A DNA stretch of 64,000 nt from an uncultured Alistipes sp. (GCA_944321965.1 CALUNH010000003.1:62001-126000); one strand, 5' to 3'; shown: positions 51,746 through 60,673, numbered from the stretch's first letter. The notes: generated by a model not told the origin, from the letters alone. Numbers and translations: made by a program.

Positions 51746-52408
51746 ATGAAAAGAATCAGAATTTCAGAACTTCCCGAATGTACATCATTCAAAGGATTAT
51801 GGACGATCGGTGTCGATATATTCAATAAGAGTGTAAAGGTATCTCTCGAATATATCCAGTCGGTTGTAGATGGCATGAAATCAGCGACGAAAGATGCAAC
51901 CGACGCAGCCAATTCGGCCAACTCCGCATCGCAGACAGCGAATAATGCCGCGCAAATGGCGCAAAATGCAACATCTGCCGCCAATACAGCGACCAAGGAT
52001 GCAGAGAATGCCGCTGCGGCCGCGATTGACGCGAAAGAGAATTGTGAGGAGGTAATCGCCGCAGCCGGAGAACTGGAGCCGCTAAATCTCGTACCTACGG
52101 CTATGACGGTGGAATACCCGTCCAATCTATTGGTCGGTAATATGGCAGAGAATTTCATACGCGCTACGCTCTCTCCGGCCAGCATCAAGCCGAATGTGCT
52201 ATTCCTCGGCGATAATAAAGCTGTATCGGTAACTCCCGACGGACGCATCACGATCCTCGCCTCCGGGGTAAGCATAATTCATGTCATACCGACTTGCAAC
52301 GTGGCACTCTACAAAACGATTCAGATCAAAGTATCGAAGCCCACGATCAGATTGGTAACGCTTTCGTCGATCCGCCTAACGGCAAACGGCAATTTCAGGT
52401 TCAACTAA
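51746..52408 (+). CDS. Tail fibre-like protein with Ala-rich coiled coil
   Basis: The 220-residue protein has a short N-terminal part (ISELPECTSFKGLWTIGVD). A coiled coil of Ala/Asn/Thr-rich repeats (residues ~45-110) is typical of trimeric fibre shafts. A C-terminal beta domain resembles bacterial Ig-like repeats (VNLxxxG type: AVSVTPDGRITILASGVSIIHV). It probably forms part of the tail tip or a short fibre. Confidence 0.7.
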   Translation: MKRIRISELPECTSFKGLWTIGVDIFNKSVKVSLEYIQSVVDGMKSATKDATDAANSANSASQTANNAAQMAQNATSAANTATKDAENAAAAAIDAKENCEEVIAAAGELEPLNLVPTAMTVEYPSNLLVGNMAENFIRATLSPASIKPNVLFLGDNKAVSVTPDGRITILASGVSIIHVIPTCNVALYKTIQIKVSKPTIRLVTLSSIRLTANGNFRFN

Positions 52409-52423
52409 AAACTATATCAAGCT

Positions 52424-52741
52424 ATGGCAAGACAAGGCTACATCAGCGAATTTATGAACGGAGGGCGCATCCTCGCGCACGGCAAGATCGAGAATCTCGA
52501 TGAGGGATTCAGTCTGCCGAATAACGCGCTGTTCTCGATCTACATCAGGCCCAAATACGGCAGCTCCACCGTGGACACCGTATTGAGCGTGAAATGCTAT
52601 CAGGATGACGAATTTTCTGACGCTCCGGTAGTGCTCAACGATTGGTCGCCGATGGCGATCAAGGCCATCGCGCCGAATGCGGATTTTCTCAACACTCACG
52701 ACCTCTATTGGGGCGCAGGAACTTACGTCGAGAAGGTATGA
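52424..52741 (+). CDS. Small tail-region protein, function unknown
   Basis: The 105-residue beta-rich protein (GYISEFMNGGRILAHGKIENL; TVLSVKCYQDDEFSDAPVVLNDW) lies between the fibre gene and the DGR target gene. It may be a tip or connector protein. I do not recognise the family. It ends with an ATGA overlap. Confidence 0.6.
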   Translation: MARQGYISEFMNGGRILAHGKIENLDEGFSLPNNALFSIYIRPKYGSSTVDTVLSVKCYQDDEFSDAPVVLNDWSPMAIKAIAPNADFLNTHDLYWGAGTYVEKV

Positions 52742-52890
52742 TTGTCTCGGTTTTCATCTCCCTATCGCGGCGGCTGCGCCAATGGGCGACATCCCGTAGG
52801 CAAAAGAAAATGCGGCTGAATACTGCATCGTCAGTGATGTTCATCGCATCGAAAGGAAAAACGATTTTCAAATTCTTAAACGACAAATAG
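52738..52890 (+). CDS. Short basic protein, doubtful
   Basis: A 50-residue frame (MIVSVFISLSRRLRQWATSR; MFIASKGKTIFKFLNDK) starts at an ATGA overlap and fills the gap before the DGR target gene. It is basic with a hydrophobic N-terminus. The overlap is the main support for translation. Confidence 0.4.
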   Translation: MIVSVFISLSRRLRQWATSRRQKKMRLNTASSVMFIASKGKTIFKFLNDK

Positions 52891-52892
52891 CT

Positions 52893-54329
52893 ATGACAGC
52901 AGAACAAGAAGCAATCCTCGAACAGATTATCGAGGCTTTTCAGAATGGCAAGCGATTGAGCGACTTGCCTGATGTGTCGGAAACCAACCCGTTCAACCTC
53001 ATTTGCGAGGTACTTGAAAATGGCGAGAGTAAAAAGGCCGCGCTCGCAACGCTTCTGCCTTACATGGAGGAGGAATGCAGTTACGGAATCGAGTTCGATA
53101 CCTCCGTATCATCGCCTGCCTGCACCCGTATTGGCAACCTCTCCCTGCACAAGAGCCTGCCGATCCACAATCGCATGAAAGGTTGCCTGCTCAACGACGA
53201 CGGCGAGGTAGTGGAATATCTCAATCCGGCAAATTGGACGGGACAGACGCGCGACGGATCGCGGGGTCAGGTCATGGTAGAACTTCCCATGCACTACCGC
53301 AAATTCGAGACGGACGGGACGAAACGTCGGGTGCGTATCAGCGAGTACCCTCTTCCCGGCTATCACGTTGTCGGGAAAAGATATGTTTCGGCGTATGAAG
53401 CTACCGTAAAGCGTAGTACAACGACCCTTTGCTCGGTAGTAAATATGGATGCAGACTATCGAGGTGGGAATAATCAAGCCGACTGGGACGGTAGCTATCG
53501 TTCGGTATTGGGGAGGCCGGCGACACAGATTTCCCGTATCAACTTCCGTAACTATGCCCGTAAACGCAAGAGCGGTTCTACGGAATGGAACTGTATGACC
53601 TACGATATTCACAAGGAGTTGTATTGGCTTTTCGTTATCGAATATGCGACTCTCAACTCACAGGCCGCATTCAATGCCCAAAAGGATAGCAACGGATATG
53701 CACAGGGAGGTCTCGGAGATGGAGTAACCACTCTTGAAAGTGGCAAATGGAATACGTTTAACAGCTATTATCCGTTCATTCCTTGCGGTTATACCGACGA
53801 ATTGGGTAATGGCACGGGCGAAGTAGAATATTCCATGCCAGCCGAATATGATTCCTCTATCAAAAAAGTAAAAGTGCCCCGTTATCGTGGCATTGAAAAT
53901 CCGTTCGGGCATATTTGGCAATGGACAGATGGAATCAATGTACGCATCAGCCCTACCGAGGAGAATAGCGGAGACGGGTTGAGTAAAGTATTCGTCTGCA
54001 CCGATCCGGCCAAATTCTCGGATAGCGGATATGATGGATATACCCATGTAGGCAACGAGGCCCGTGCAGAAGGATATGTCAAGGAGGTGATTTTCGGCGA
54101 GGGCGGCGAGATCATGCCATCCGTAGTAGGTGGCGGATCTACAACCTATTTCTGCGACTATCATTATACCAACATTCCTACGACCGAGGCTTTGCGCGGT
54201 GTCCTGTTCGGCGGTAGCGCGTATTACGGTGCGCATGCGGGCTTCGCCTCTGCGCACTCGGGTCGCGCCCCCTCGAATGCGAATACGCACTTCGGCTCTC
54301 GCCTTTGCTTTTTACCGCAAAGCGCATAG
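52893..54329 (+). CDS. DGR target: lectin/FGE-fold tail tip protein with VR1
   Basis: The 478-residue protein has an N-terminal helical part (residues 1-55), a middle domain, and a C-terminal C-type lectin/formylglycine-enzyme-like domain: GIENPFGHIWQWTDGINVRI and VGGGSTTYFCDYHYTN lead into the variable region (ALRGVLFGGSAYYGAHAGFA to FGSRLCF). This is the fold of Mtd-like receptor-binding proteins, in which surface residues vary while the scaffold stays fixed. Position among tail fibre genes supports binding to host surface receptors. Confidence 0.9.
   Translation: MTAEQEAILEQIIEAFQNGKRLSDLPDVSETNPFNLICEVLENGESKKAALATLLPYMEEECSYGIEFDTSVSSPACTRIGNLSLHKSLPIHNRMKGCLLNDDGEVVEYLNPANWTGQTRDGSRGQVMVELPMHYRKFETDGTKRRVRISEYPLPGYHVVGKRYVSAYEATVKRSTTTLCSVVNMDADYRGGNNQADWDGSYRSVLGRPATQISRINFRNYARKRKSGSTEWNCMTYDIHKELYWLFVIEYATLNSQAAFNAQKDSNGYAQGGLGDGVTTLESGKWNTFNSYYPFIPCGYTDELGNGTGEVEYSMPAEYDSSIKKVKVPRYRGIENPFGHIWQWTDGINVRISPTEENSGDGLSKVFVCTDPAKFSDSGYDGYTHVGNEARAEGYVKEVIFGEGGEIMPSVVGGGSTTYFCDYHYTNIPTTEALRGVLFGGSAYYGAHAGFASAHSGRAPSNANTHFGSRLCFLPQSA
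54201..54311 (+). repeat. DGR variable repeat VR1
   Basis: This 111-base stretch at the 3' end of the tail protein gene aligns without gaps to the template at 54424-54534. All 18 differences are at template adenines (18 of 29) and none at the 82 other bases. Changes go to G, C and T. The homology extends a few bases upstream (CGCGGT against CGTGGT), where the one T/C difference lies outside the core. Confidence 0.96.
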
Positions 54330-54423
54330 CCCGGTAAGCGTCCGTGTCTGATACGTGTCGGATAATGAAGTTGGATTATAAACAGAGATAGTTATGACGA
54401 TAAAGGTTGGTCGCTCCCGTGGT

Positions 54424-54534
54424 GTCCTGTTCAGCGGTAACGCGAATAACGGTGCGAATGCAGGCTTCGCCTATGCGAACTCGAATAACACCCCCTCGAA
54501 TACGAATACGAACATCGGCTCTCACCTATGCTTT
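54424..54534 (+). repeat. DGR template repeat TR
   Basis: The template contains 29 adenines, ten of them pairs in AAC or AAT codons of the target frame. That is the classic layout that lets adenine mutagenesis reach many residues without creating stop codons. It lies 94 bases after the tail protein gene and 136 bases before the RT start. An ATG frame at 54394-54657 passes through it, but this may just be the template transcript. Confidence 0.95.
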
Positions 54535-54670
54535 AGAATGTCAGAAAGACAAAGATATAAGGGAGCGACGACCTTGCCTCTTGGCAGAAGATTTCAAGTA
54601 ACCCGAAAGGTGCTGGTAGGAATGCCTGTTGTATGGGCTACCGAACGCTCCGAATAAGAAAAGCAAAGCG

Positions 54671-55699
54671 ATGAAACGTATAGGGAATTTATACGAACAG
54701 ATAATATCAGTCGAGAACCTGCGGCTTGCTGATGAAAAGGCTCGCCGTGGGAAAACTCGCTCATACGGTGTCAGGGTTCACGACCGTAACAGGGAAGCCA
54801 ACATACAGGCTCTCCACGAGGCTTTGCTGACAAAGACATTCAGGACATCGCCTTACGAAGTATTTACCATATACGAACCGAAAGAGCGTGTCATTTATCG
54901 TCTTCCGTACTATCCCGACCGCATAGTCCACCACGCCATTATGAACGTATTGGAGCCGATATGGGTAAAGACATTCACGTATAACACCTACTCCTGCGTC
55001 AAGGGACGGGGTATAGAGGGCTGTGCCCGGCACGTCGATAAGATGATACGCAAATACAGGGGAAAGCCCATGTACTGCCTTAAAATAGACATAAAGAAAT
55101 ACTATCCGTCCATAAAGCACCACGTGCTGAAACGCATCGTCAGACGCAAGATAAAGGACAAAGACCTGCTGTGGCTGCTTGATGAAATCATCGACAGCGC
55201 AGACGGTGTGCCTATCGGAAACTACCTGTCGCAGTACCTCGCCAACCTGTTCCTTGCCTATTTCATGCACAAAGTGAATGAGGTTTGGAAGATAGACTGC
55301 GAGGAATACGCCGACGACTTCTCGTTTTACAGCGAGAGCAAGGAGGAGCTGCGCAGGTTCTTTCACGAGTTCGTCAAGCCCTATATCGAACAGGAACTTG
55401 AATTGAAAGTCAAGGACAACTGGCAAATCTTTCCTATCGCCGTGAACCGCTATGACAGGCACGGTCGTGGGCTTGATTATGTCGGTTATAAGTTTTACAG
55501 GAAACAAAAGCTCATAAGGAAGAGCATAAAACAGAATTTCTGCCGTGCCGCCGCCAAGCTCAACAAACGGCAACCGCCGCTTGACACGAAAGCCTACAAA
55601 CAGGCTGTCGCCCCTTGGTTGGGTTGGGCGAAGCACAGCAACAGCAAACATCTTTTACGAACCATAATTAAACAAGAGCATCATGCAAGCATTTTATGA
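54671..55699 (+). CDS. DGR reverse transcriptase
   Basis: The 342-residue protein has all core RT motifs. KPMYCLKIDIKKYYPSIKH is motif A. PIGNYLSQYLANLF (Ser187-Gln188) has the SQ in place of SP, the mark of DGR-type enzymes. YADDF (Tyr213-Ala-Asp-Asp) is the catalytic centre, and GLDYVGYKFYRKQKL lies in the thumb region. It copies the template RNA with errors at adenines and makes the cDNA that replaces variable repeats. The start MKRIGNLYEQI at 54671 is the family start; the longer frame overlaps the template ORF. Confidence 0.95.
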   Translation: MKRIGNLYEQIISVENLRLADEKARRGKTRSYGVRVHDRNREANIQALHEALLTKTFRTSPYEVFTIYEPKERVIYRLPYYPDRIVHHAIMNVLEPIWVKTFTYNTYSCVKGRGIEGCARHVDKMIRKYRGKPMYCLKIDIKKYYPSIKHHVLKRIVRRKIKDKDLLWLLDEIIDSADGVPIGNYLSQYLANLFLAYFMHKVNEVWKIDCEEYADDFSFYSESKEELRRFFHEFVKPYIEQELELKVKDNWQIFPIAVNRYDRHGRGLDYVGYKFYRKQKLIRKSIKQNFCRAAAKLNKRQPPLDTKAYKQAVAPWLGWAKHSNSKHLLRTIIKQEHHASIL

Positions 55700-56498
55700 C
55701 AGCAAGCCTCCCTACTTGGAGGCAGTGGGAAACGGAAGCTATGTCTATCGTTTCAACATCGAGGAAGTAGTGCCGGAACTGACAGACGAAAACGCCGGAG
55801 AAGAAAAGGTGTCGCAGTGGAAATGCGAGGAGGTGACCGTATGGAAGCCCGTGACATCGGATAAGGTCATTGAAGCGGTTATCCGAGCCAAGTACACGGC
55901 GTCCGCCGAGATTGCGCTTGTAAACAAGTTCAATGCTTATCAGCAGGGATTGGATGTGGATGCGAGCGTGGTAAGCGAATACACCGAGTACCTGTCTTTT
56001 GTCGCCGAAGTGAAGCGCACGGTACGTAAGGATTTGGGAGAGGAAAGGTCCGCCCCCGAAACCCCGGCAGCACTTGCGCCCCGGCAGTCCGACATCGTCC
56101 GTCTGTTGGCTTTAACAGTGAACACGATGTCACTGTCGGACGAGGACGCTTTATCCGTAAAGTCGATATACCCGGAGTGGGCATCGCTTGTCGGAAAAAC
56201 AGTGAAGAAAGACGAGAAGATGCAGTGCGACGGCAAGCTGTGGAAAGTCCTGCAAGAACATACCGTACAGGAGCAGTGGAAGCCCGGCACCGGAACGGAG
56301 AGCCTGTACACGGAAATCGTCGAAAGCGCAGCCGGAACAGAGGACGACCCTATCCCCTATGACAACAATATGGAGTTGGAACAGGGCAAGTATTATTCGC
56401 AGGACGGCGAGGTGTATCTGTGTACCCGTGACACGGAGATACCCGTTTACAATCCATTGAAAGACTTGGTCGGCATTTATGTAGAACTCGTACAATAA
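55683..56498 (+). CDS. Tail protein with carbohydrate-binding-like C-terminus
   Basis: The 271-residue protein begins with an unknown N-domain (YLEAVGNGSYVYRFNIEEVVP). A helical part follows (AKYTASAEIALVNKFNAYQQG). It ends with a small domain resembling chitin-binding type 3 modules (MQCDGKLWKVLQEHTVQEQWKPG; GKYYSQDGEVYLCTRD). Such modules on phage tails bind surface glycans. The gene overlaps the RT by 17 bases. Confidence 0.65.
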   Translation: MQAFYDSKPPYLEAVGNGSYVYRFNIEEVVPELTDENAGEEKVSQWKCEEVTVWKPVTSDKVIEAVIRAKYTASAEIALVNKFNAYQQGLDVDASVVSEYTEYLSFVAEVKRTVRKDLGEERSAPETPAALAPRQSDIVRLLALTVNTMSLSDEDALSVKSIYPEWASLVGKTVKKDEKMQCDGKLWKVLQEHTVQEQWKPGTGTESLYTEIVESAAGTEDDPIPYDNNMELEQGKYYSQDGEVYLCTRDTEIPVYNPLKDLVGIYVELVQ

Positions 56499-56512
56499 AA
56501 GATAGAGGAACT

Positions 56513-56833
56513 ATGGCAAAGCGGTTCAGCGAACTCGGTATCAAGCAACAGGACGACCGAAAGATTTTCAACTGTCCGCAGGTGTCGGTTACCGACATCC
56601 TGAACAGCGAAATAGAGGTTATCGACTACCTCCCCGATGTTAAGACAAAACACGGGGAGGGTCGTTACCTCATACACTATCGGACGACCGACGGCAAGGA
56701 GGAAGGCAAATTCTTCACGAACTCCACAGCCTTGAAAAGCGTCCTCGACCAAGTTAAGGAAGAGGATTTTCCGTTTATAACGGTTATCAAAGCCACTAAA
56801 TGCGGCAATGGCAAGATATATCAGTTTACGTAA
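56513..56833 (+). CDS. Small tail-region protein, function unknown
   Basis: The 106-residue alpha/beta protein (IFNCPQVSVTDILNSEIEVIDYL; GRYLIHYRTTDGKEEGKFFTNS) follows the glycan-binding-like gene by 14 bases. No family is recognised. It does not look like the four-helix Avd accessory protein of DGRs. Confidence 0.6.
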   Translation: MAKRFSELGIKQQDDRKIFNCPQVSVTDILNSEIEVIDYLPDVKTKHGEGRYLIHYRTTDGKEEGKFFTNSTALKSVLDQVKEEDFPFITVIKATKCGNGKIYQFT

Positions 56834-56862
56834 ACGGGGAAAGGTGAAATCAGCCCGTTTTA
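56832..56862 (+). terminator. Candidate terminator after the DGR block
   Basis: AAACGGG (56832-56838) and CCCGTTT (56854-56860) form a 7-bp stem followed by a T and then TAGCGG. The stem starts inside the stop codon of the preceding gene. A second inverted repeat (TTTTAAGTG/CACTTAAAA, 56868-56903) follows. Together they may separate the tail tip genes from the next transcript. Confidence 0.5.
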
Positions 56863-56937
56863 GCGGCTTTTAAGTGATTATAATATAAACATACCACTTA
56901 AAAAAGATAACGCGAATACGGCGAAATTCGAGTAAAA

Positions 56938-56945
56938 TAACTTTG
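56938..56945 (+). promoter_or_regulatory. Candidate -7 box for the large tail tip gene
   Basis: TAACTTTG fits TAnnTTTG and ends 12 bases before the ATG at 56958. No TTTG is seen at -33. Following a terminator-like hairpin, it may start a transcript for the tail tip and lysis genes. Confidence 0.45.
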
Positions 56946-56957
56946 AACGTAAAGGGC

Positions 56958-59741
56958 ATGATAATATACAACAACAAGAACATAAAAGTACTTGATGTCA
57001 CGGTTGACGACAACAGCTACCGATACCGGGTAATAAAGGGCGATCACAACCTTACGCTCCATTACTCGCTTGCGGAGCATGTAGAGATACCCGTCGGCTC
57101 GTACTGCATCTATCAGGGCGAAAGGTACACGCTCGAACGCCCGGAGGCTTTCAAGATGAAACACAGCCGGAACTTTGAGTACACCGTCACGCTCGAATCC
57201 AATCAGGCAAAAGCAAAGATATGGAAGTTTCGCAACCCGGTTGACGGACGGCTTAAATTCTCCCTTACGGCGAAGCCGATAGAGCATCTTCAAATGTTCG
57301 TCGACAATATGAACCGCCGGGACACGGGGTGGGAAGTCGGCGAGTGCATCGACGGCACGGAAAAACTGATAAGCTATAACCACGTGTATTGTTGGGACGC
57401 TCTCGGAATGATGGCGACGGAGTTCAACACGGAGTTCGAGTTTGTCGGCAAGACTGTACACCTGCGCAAGGTGGAATACAACAAGAACAATCCCCTGCCG
57501 CTGTCATACGGGCGTGGCAACGGTTTCAAGCCGGGCGTGGGGCGGTCAAACTATGGCGACACGCCACCCATAGAGATACTTTACGTTCAAGGCGGAACAG
57601 ACAATATCGACCCCAGCAAGTACAAGAGCAGCGAGCTACTTCTTCCGGCAGGTCAAAGCATACGGTATGACGGCGTTTATTTCGAGGGCGACCCGAATTT
57701 CAACCCTGCGAACGCTCGTACATACGTCGTTGACGATTTGGGGTACTCAATACGCCGGAGCGACAAAGAACTTTCATCGCTTGCGGAGGATAGTCTGGAC
57801 TGCTCGGACATTTACCCGAAGCGCATAGGAAAGGTTACGAGTGTCGTTGTGGAAGATGCGGACAACAACTTCTATGACATAGTTGACAATACCATACCCA
57901 ATACGCTCAACTACGAGGAATGCCTTATCGAGGGCGAAACAATGACTATCGTCTTTCAGTCGGGTATGCTTGCCGGGCGTGAGTTCGAGGTCAAATACTA
58001 CCACAACGCAGAAAAGGGCAAGGCTGCACGTCGTTTCGAGATAGTCCCGGCTGAAATAGACGGTCAGACAATGCCGAACGCCACGTTTGCGCCGCAGACG
58101 ACGGACACCTATGTCGTGTTCAAATGCCGTATGCCGGATGCCTATGTCCGTGACGACGAGACAAAGACGGGTGCTTCGTGGGATATGTTCCGTACCGCCG
58201 TCCGTTACCTGTTCGACAACGAGGAACAGAAGTTCTCTTTTACGGGGGAGCTTGACGGCATTTGGTCGAAAAAGGATTGGATAAACATCAGCGGAAAGAT
58301 AAGGCTCGGAGGGTATATACAGTTTTCCGATGAACACTTCCAAAAGGACGGGGTGCTTGTCAGGATAACGGGCATTAAGGACTACATCAACAAGCCGCAC
58401 AGCCCGGAGATAGAGTTGTCGAACTCAACCGTGGGAGGCAGTTTCTCTACGACGCTGAAACAGCTTGAAAGCGACGAGGTGCTTGTAGAGGACTACCACA
58501 GGGATGCCATACAGTTTACCAAACGCCGCTTCCGGGACGCAAAGGAAACAATGGAGATGCTGGAAGATGCCCTGCTCGACAATTTCACGAACAGCATCAA
58601 CCCGATAGCCATACAGACGATGCAGATGCTCGTCGGCGACGAGAGCTTGCAGTTCCGTTTCGTGAACAGCAAGACGAACCCCGTCGGCGTGGCACACAGT
58701 ATAACCTTCGAAAACACGACGAAACAGCTTACAGCAGCCGCAGGAATAATCCAGCACCTGACTATCGGCATAAGCTCGTTGAGTTCCTCCCACGCCGCAA
58801 GCGAATACAGGTATTGGGATATGCCGCAGTACACGAGCGGACGGCTTGACAACGGGGAAACGAAATATTACCTGTACGCCAAGGTAAGCAAGACGGCACA
58901 GACAGGCTCGTTCCTGCTGTCCGAAACGGCTATAGGCATGGAGGCAGTCGCGGGGTACTACCACCTCCTTGTCGGCGTGCTGAACAGCGAATACGACGGG
59001 GAGCGGAGCTATGTCTCGCTCTACGGTTTCTCGGAGATTCTGCCCGGCCGAATCACGACAGATCGAATCGTATCGTCAGACGGGAAGACGTATTTTGACC
59101 TTTTACTCGGAGAAATAGGAGGTCGCATCAACTTCATCGACGGTCTGCTTTCCGGCCTTGTAGGTATAGGAAATGATAATGGAGTAAACGCAGGAATGAA
59201 CGGAATCGGAACTTCTGATAGCGATGTTCGGATTTGGGCTGGAGCCCCCGAGTCCAAAAAAGCAACTGCGCCTTATCGGGTTCTTCACGATGGTACCATA
59301 TATGCATCAAAAGGCATATTCTCCGGTTTTTTGCAAATACCATTTACAGACATTGACAAAGCTGCGGAGTTTAACGGATATGATAGCGATTACAGAGCCG
59401 TTTACATCGTAAAAAACGTTTTCAACATACAGACATCATCAAGCGCAGGTTATTCTCTCGTTTTAACTCTTCCGAACGATGAAAAGTTTGATGGAGTTGT
59501 GTTGAATGTCTTTGACAACCCTATCAAAACAAGGTCTTCGCCTTTTTTATGGATTAAAGGAGAAACAGACTTATCCGGTAACGGCAACATATATCACCCG
59601 CTTTCAAAAAGTTCCACATACGGATTAAAGCCAGTTAAAGAGATCTATTGTTCAAGAGGAGGGTTCATTCAATTTATCTGCATAAACGGTAATTGGATGG
59701 TTACGAGCGATATGATGCCAGATTCAGAAATAACATTTTAA
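56958..59741 (+). CDS. Large tail tip protein (Tal-like)
   Basis: The 927-residue protein starts with a beta-rich hub-like part (KNIKVLDVTVDDNSYRYRVI; ALGMMATEFNTEFEFVGKTV) resembling prophage tail endopeptidase/tail-associated lysin N-domains. It has a long middle region and a C-terminal part (DRIVSSDGKTYFDLLLGEIGGRINF; SGLVGIGNDNGVNAGMNGIGTS) like fibre attachment segments. It probably closes the tail tip and contacts the cell wall. No peptidase motif is evident. Confidence 0.75.
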   Translation: MIIYNNKNIKVLDVTVDDNSYRYRVIKGDHNLTLHYSLAEHVEIPVGSYCIYQGERYTLERPEAFKMKHSRNFEYTVTLESNQAKAKIWKFRNPVDGRLKFSLTAKPIEHLQMFVDNMNRRDTGWEVGECIDGTEKLISYNHVYCWDALGMMATEFNTEFEFVGKTVHLRKVEYNKNNPLPLSYGRGNGFKPGVGRSNYGDTPPIEILYVQGGTDNIDPSKYKSSELLLPAGQSIRYDGVYFEGDPNFNPANARTYVVDDLGYSIRRSDKELSSLAEDSLDCSDIYPKRIGKVTSVVVEDADNNFYDIVDNTIPNTLNYEECLIEGETMTIVFQSGMLAGREFEVKYYHNAEKGKAARRFEIVPAEIDGQTMPNATFAPQTTDTYVVFKCRMPDAYVRDDETKTGASWDMFRTAVRYLFDNEEQKFSFTGELDGIWSKKDWINISGKIRLGGYIQFSDEHFQKDGVLVRITGIKDYINKPHSPEIELSNSTVGGSFSTTLKQLESDEVLVEDYHRDAIQFTKRRFRDAKETMEMLEDALLDNFTNSINPIAIQTMQMLVGDESLQFRFVNSKTNPVGVAHSITFENTTKQLTAAAGIIQHLTIGISSLSSSHAASEYRYWDMPQYTSGRLDNGETKYYLYAKVSKTAQTGSFLLSETAIGMEAVAGYYHLLVGVLNSEYDGERSYVSLYGFSEILPGRITTDRIVSSDGKTYFDLLLGEIGGRINFIDGLLSGLVGIGNDNGVNAGMNGIGTSDSDVRIWAGAPESKKATAPYRVLHDGTIYASKGIFSGFLQIPFTDIDKAAEFNGYDSDYRAVYIVKNVFNIQTSSSAGYSLVLTLPNDEKFDGVVLNVFDNPIKTRSSPFLWIKGETDLSGNGNIYHPLSKSSTYGLKPVKEIYCSRGGFIQFICINGNWMVTSDMMPDSEITF

Positions 59742-59756
59742 TATTTGCAAAAAGAT

Positions 59757-60371
59757 ATGGAATATGCAGCAGTAATCATCAGTGCCATAGGCACAATCAT
59801 CACAGGCGTGCTCGGCCTCTGGTTCAAGTACAACCAGCAGACCAAAGACAAACTCACAGACCTGAAAATTGAACAGTTCAAACAAGACCAAGAGATAAAA
59901 AGCAAGCGTCGCAATGACGGATCAGCAGTCGTGTTTGGAGAGCTGTGGAACATCTTATACCAGCTAAAGGCCGATCGCGTGTATATCGTGCAACCGCACC
60001 CGCTCGGCAACGAGTGTATGCTGTCGGTATATTACGAGGTCAAGCGCAAAGGCGTGGAGGGAATGCGAGACAAGATACAGAACCTCAAAATGTCGGAGGT
60101 GGCTAAGTTCAGTTCTGATTTGAACAAGAACCTCTTCATGTTCATAACGGACATCGATGAGCAAGTGGACGATAAGTTCGCCAAGTCTATGCTCTCGTCC
60201 TGCGGCTGTCAGGCAGCAATAATCAAACGTCTGAATGACGGCAAGCACGATTGGGTAGGCAGCGTGTTCTGCGAGTTCACACGTCCAATGCAGGTTAATG
60301 AGGAGGAAGCCCGGGCCATCATGCACGATGCGGCGATGAACATCCAGTACTTGCTCCCCGAGTTCAAATAG
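59757..60371 (+). CDS. Membrane-anchored phage protein, function unknown
   Basis: The 204-residue protein has one N-terminal membrane segment (YAAVIISAIGTIITGVLGLWF) followed by a charged helix and a soluble domain (FGELWNILYQLKADRVYIVQPH; RPMQVNEEEARAIMHDAAMNI). It sits between the tail tip gene and the holin-like gene, so a role in lysis timing is possible. The ATG at 59757 is preferred to one 12 bases upstream. Confidence 0.6.
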   Translation: MEYAAVIISAIGTIITGVLGLWFKYNQQTKDKLTDLKIEQFKQDQEIKSKRRNDGSAVVFGELWNILYQLKADRVYIVQPHPLGNECMLSVYYEVKRKGVEGMRDKIQNLKMSEVAKFSSDLNKNLFMFITDIDEQVDDKFAKSMLSSCGCQAAIIKRLNDGKHDWVGSVFCEFTRPMQVNEEEARAIMHDAAMNIQYLLPEFK

Positions 60372-60408
60372 GAAGATTCATTCATCAACCAATAAAATTT
60401 TTACGGAT

Positions 60409-60654
60409 ATGAAAACAGACAAAATCATCCATTTCGTGTGCTGCCTCGTTGCGGCAATTCTTGTGGCCGTCGTGTTCGGTATCATATCGACCTCCGGCAT
60501 CGCTGTGCTGACTGGATTCACGGCTTCCACGTGCCTCGCCGTCGGTAAGGAGGTCGGGGACTATTTCAATCCCAACAGCCGTTGGGACTGGTACGACCTG
60601 CTGGCTGGGGCGGCCGGGGCGTTGCTTGGTTCTCAAATCGGCTGGTTTTTGTAA
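60409..60654 (+). CDS. Holin-like small membrane protein
   Basis: The 81-residue protein has two to three membrane helices (IIHFVCCLVAAILVAVVFGII; VLTGFTASTCLAVGKEV; LLAGAAGALLGSQIGWF) and a conserved NSRWDWYDLLAG loop. It lies directly before an amidase, fitting a holin that lets the endolysin cross or access the envelope. Confidence 0.75.
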   Translation: MKTDKIIHFVCCLVAAILVAVVFGIISTSGIAVLTGFTASTCLAVGKEVGDYFNPNSRWDWYDLLAGAAGALLGSQIGWFL

Positions 60655-60673
60655 CGGATAGGAGGGATTGACC

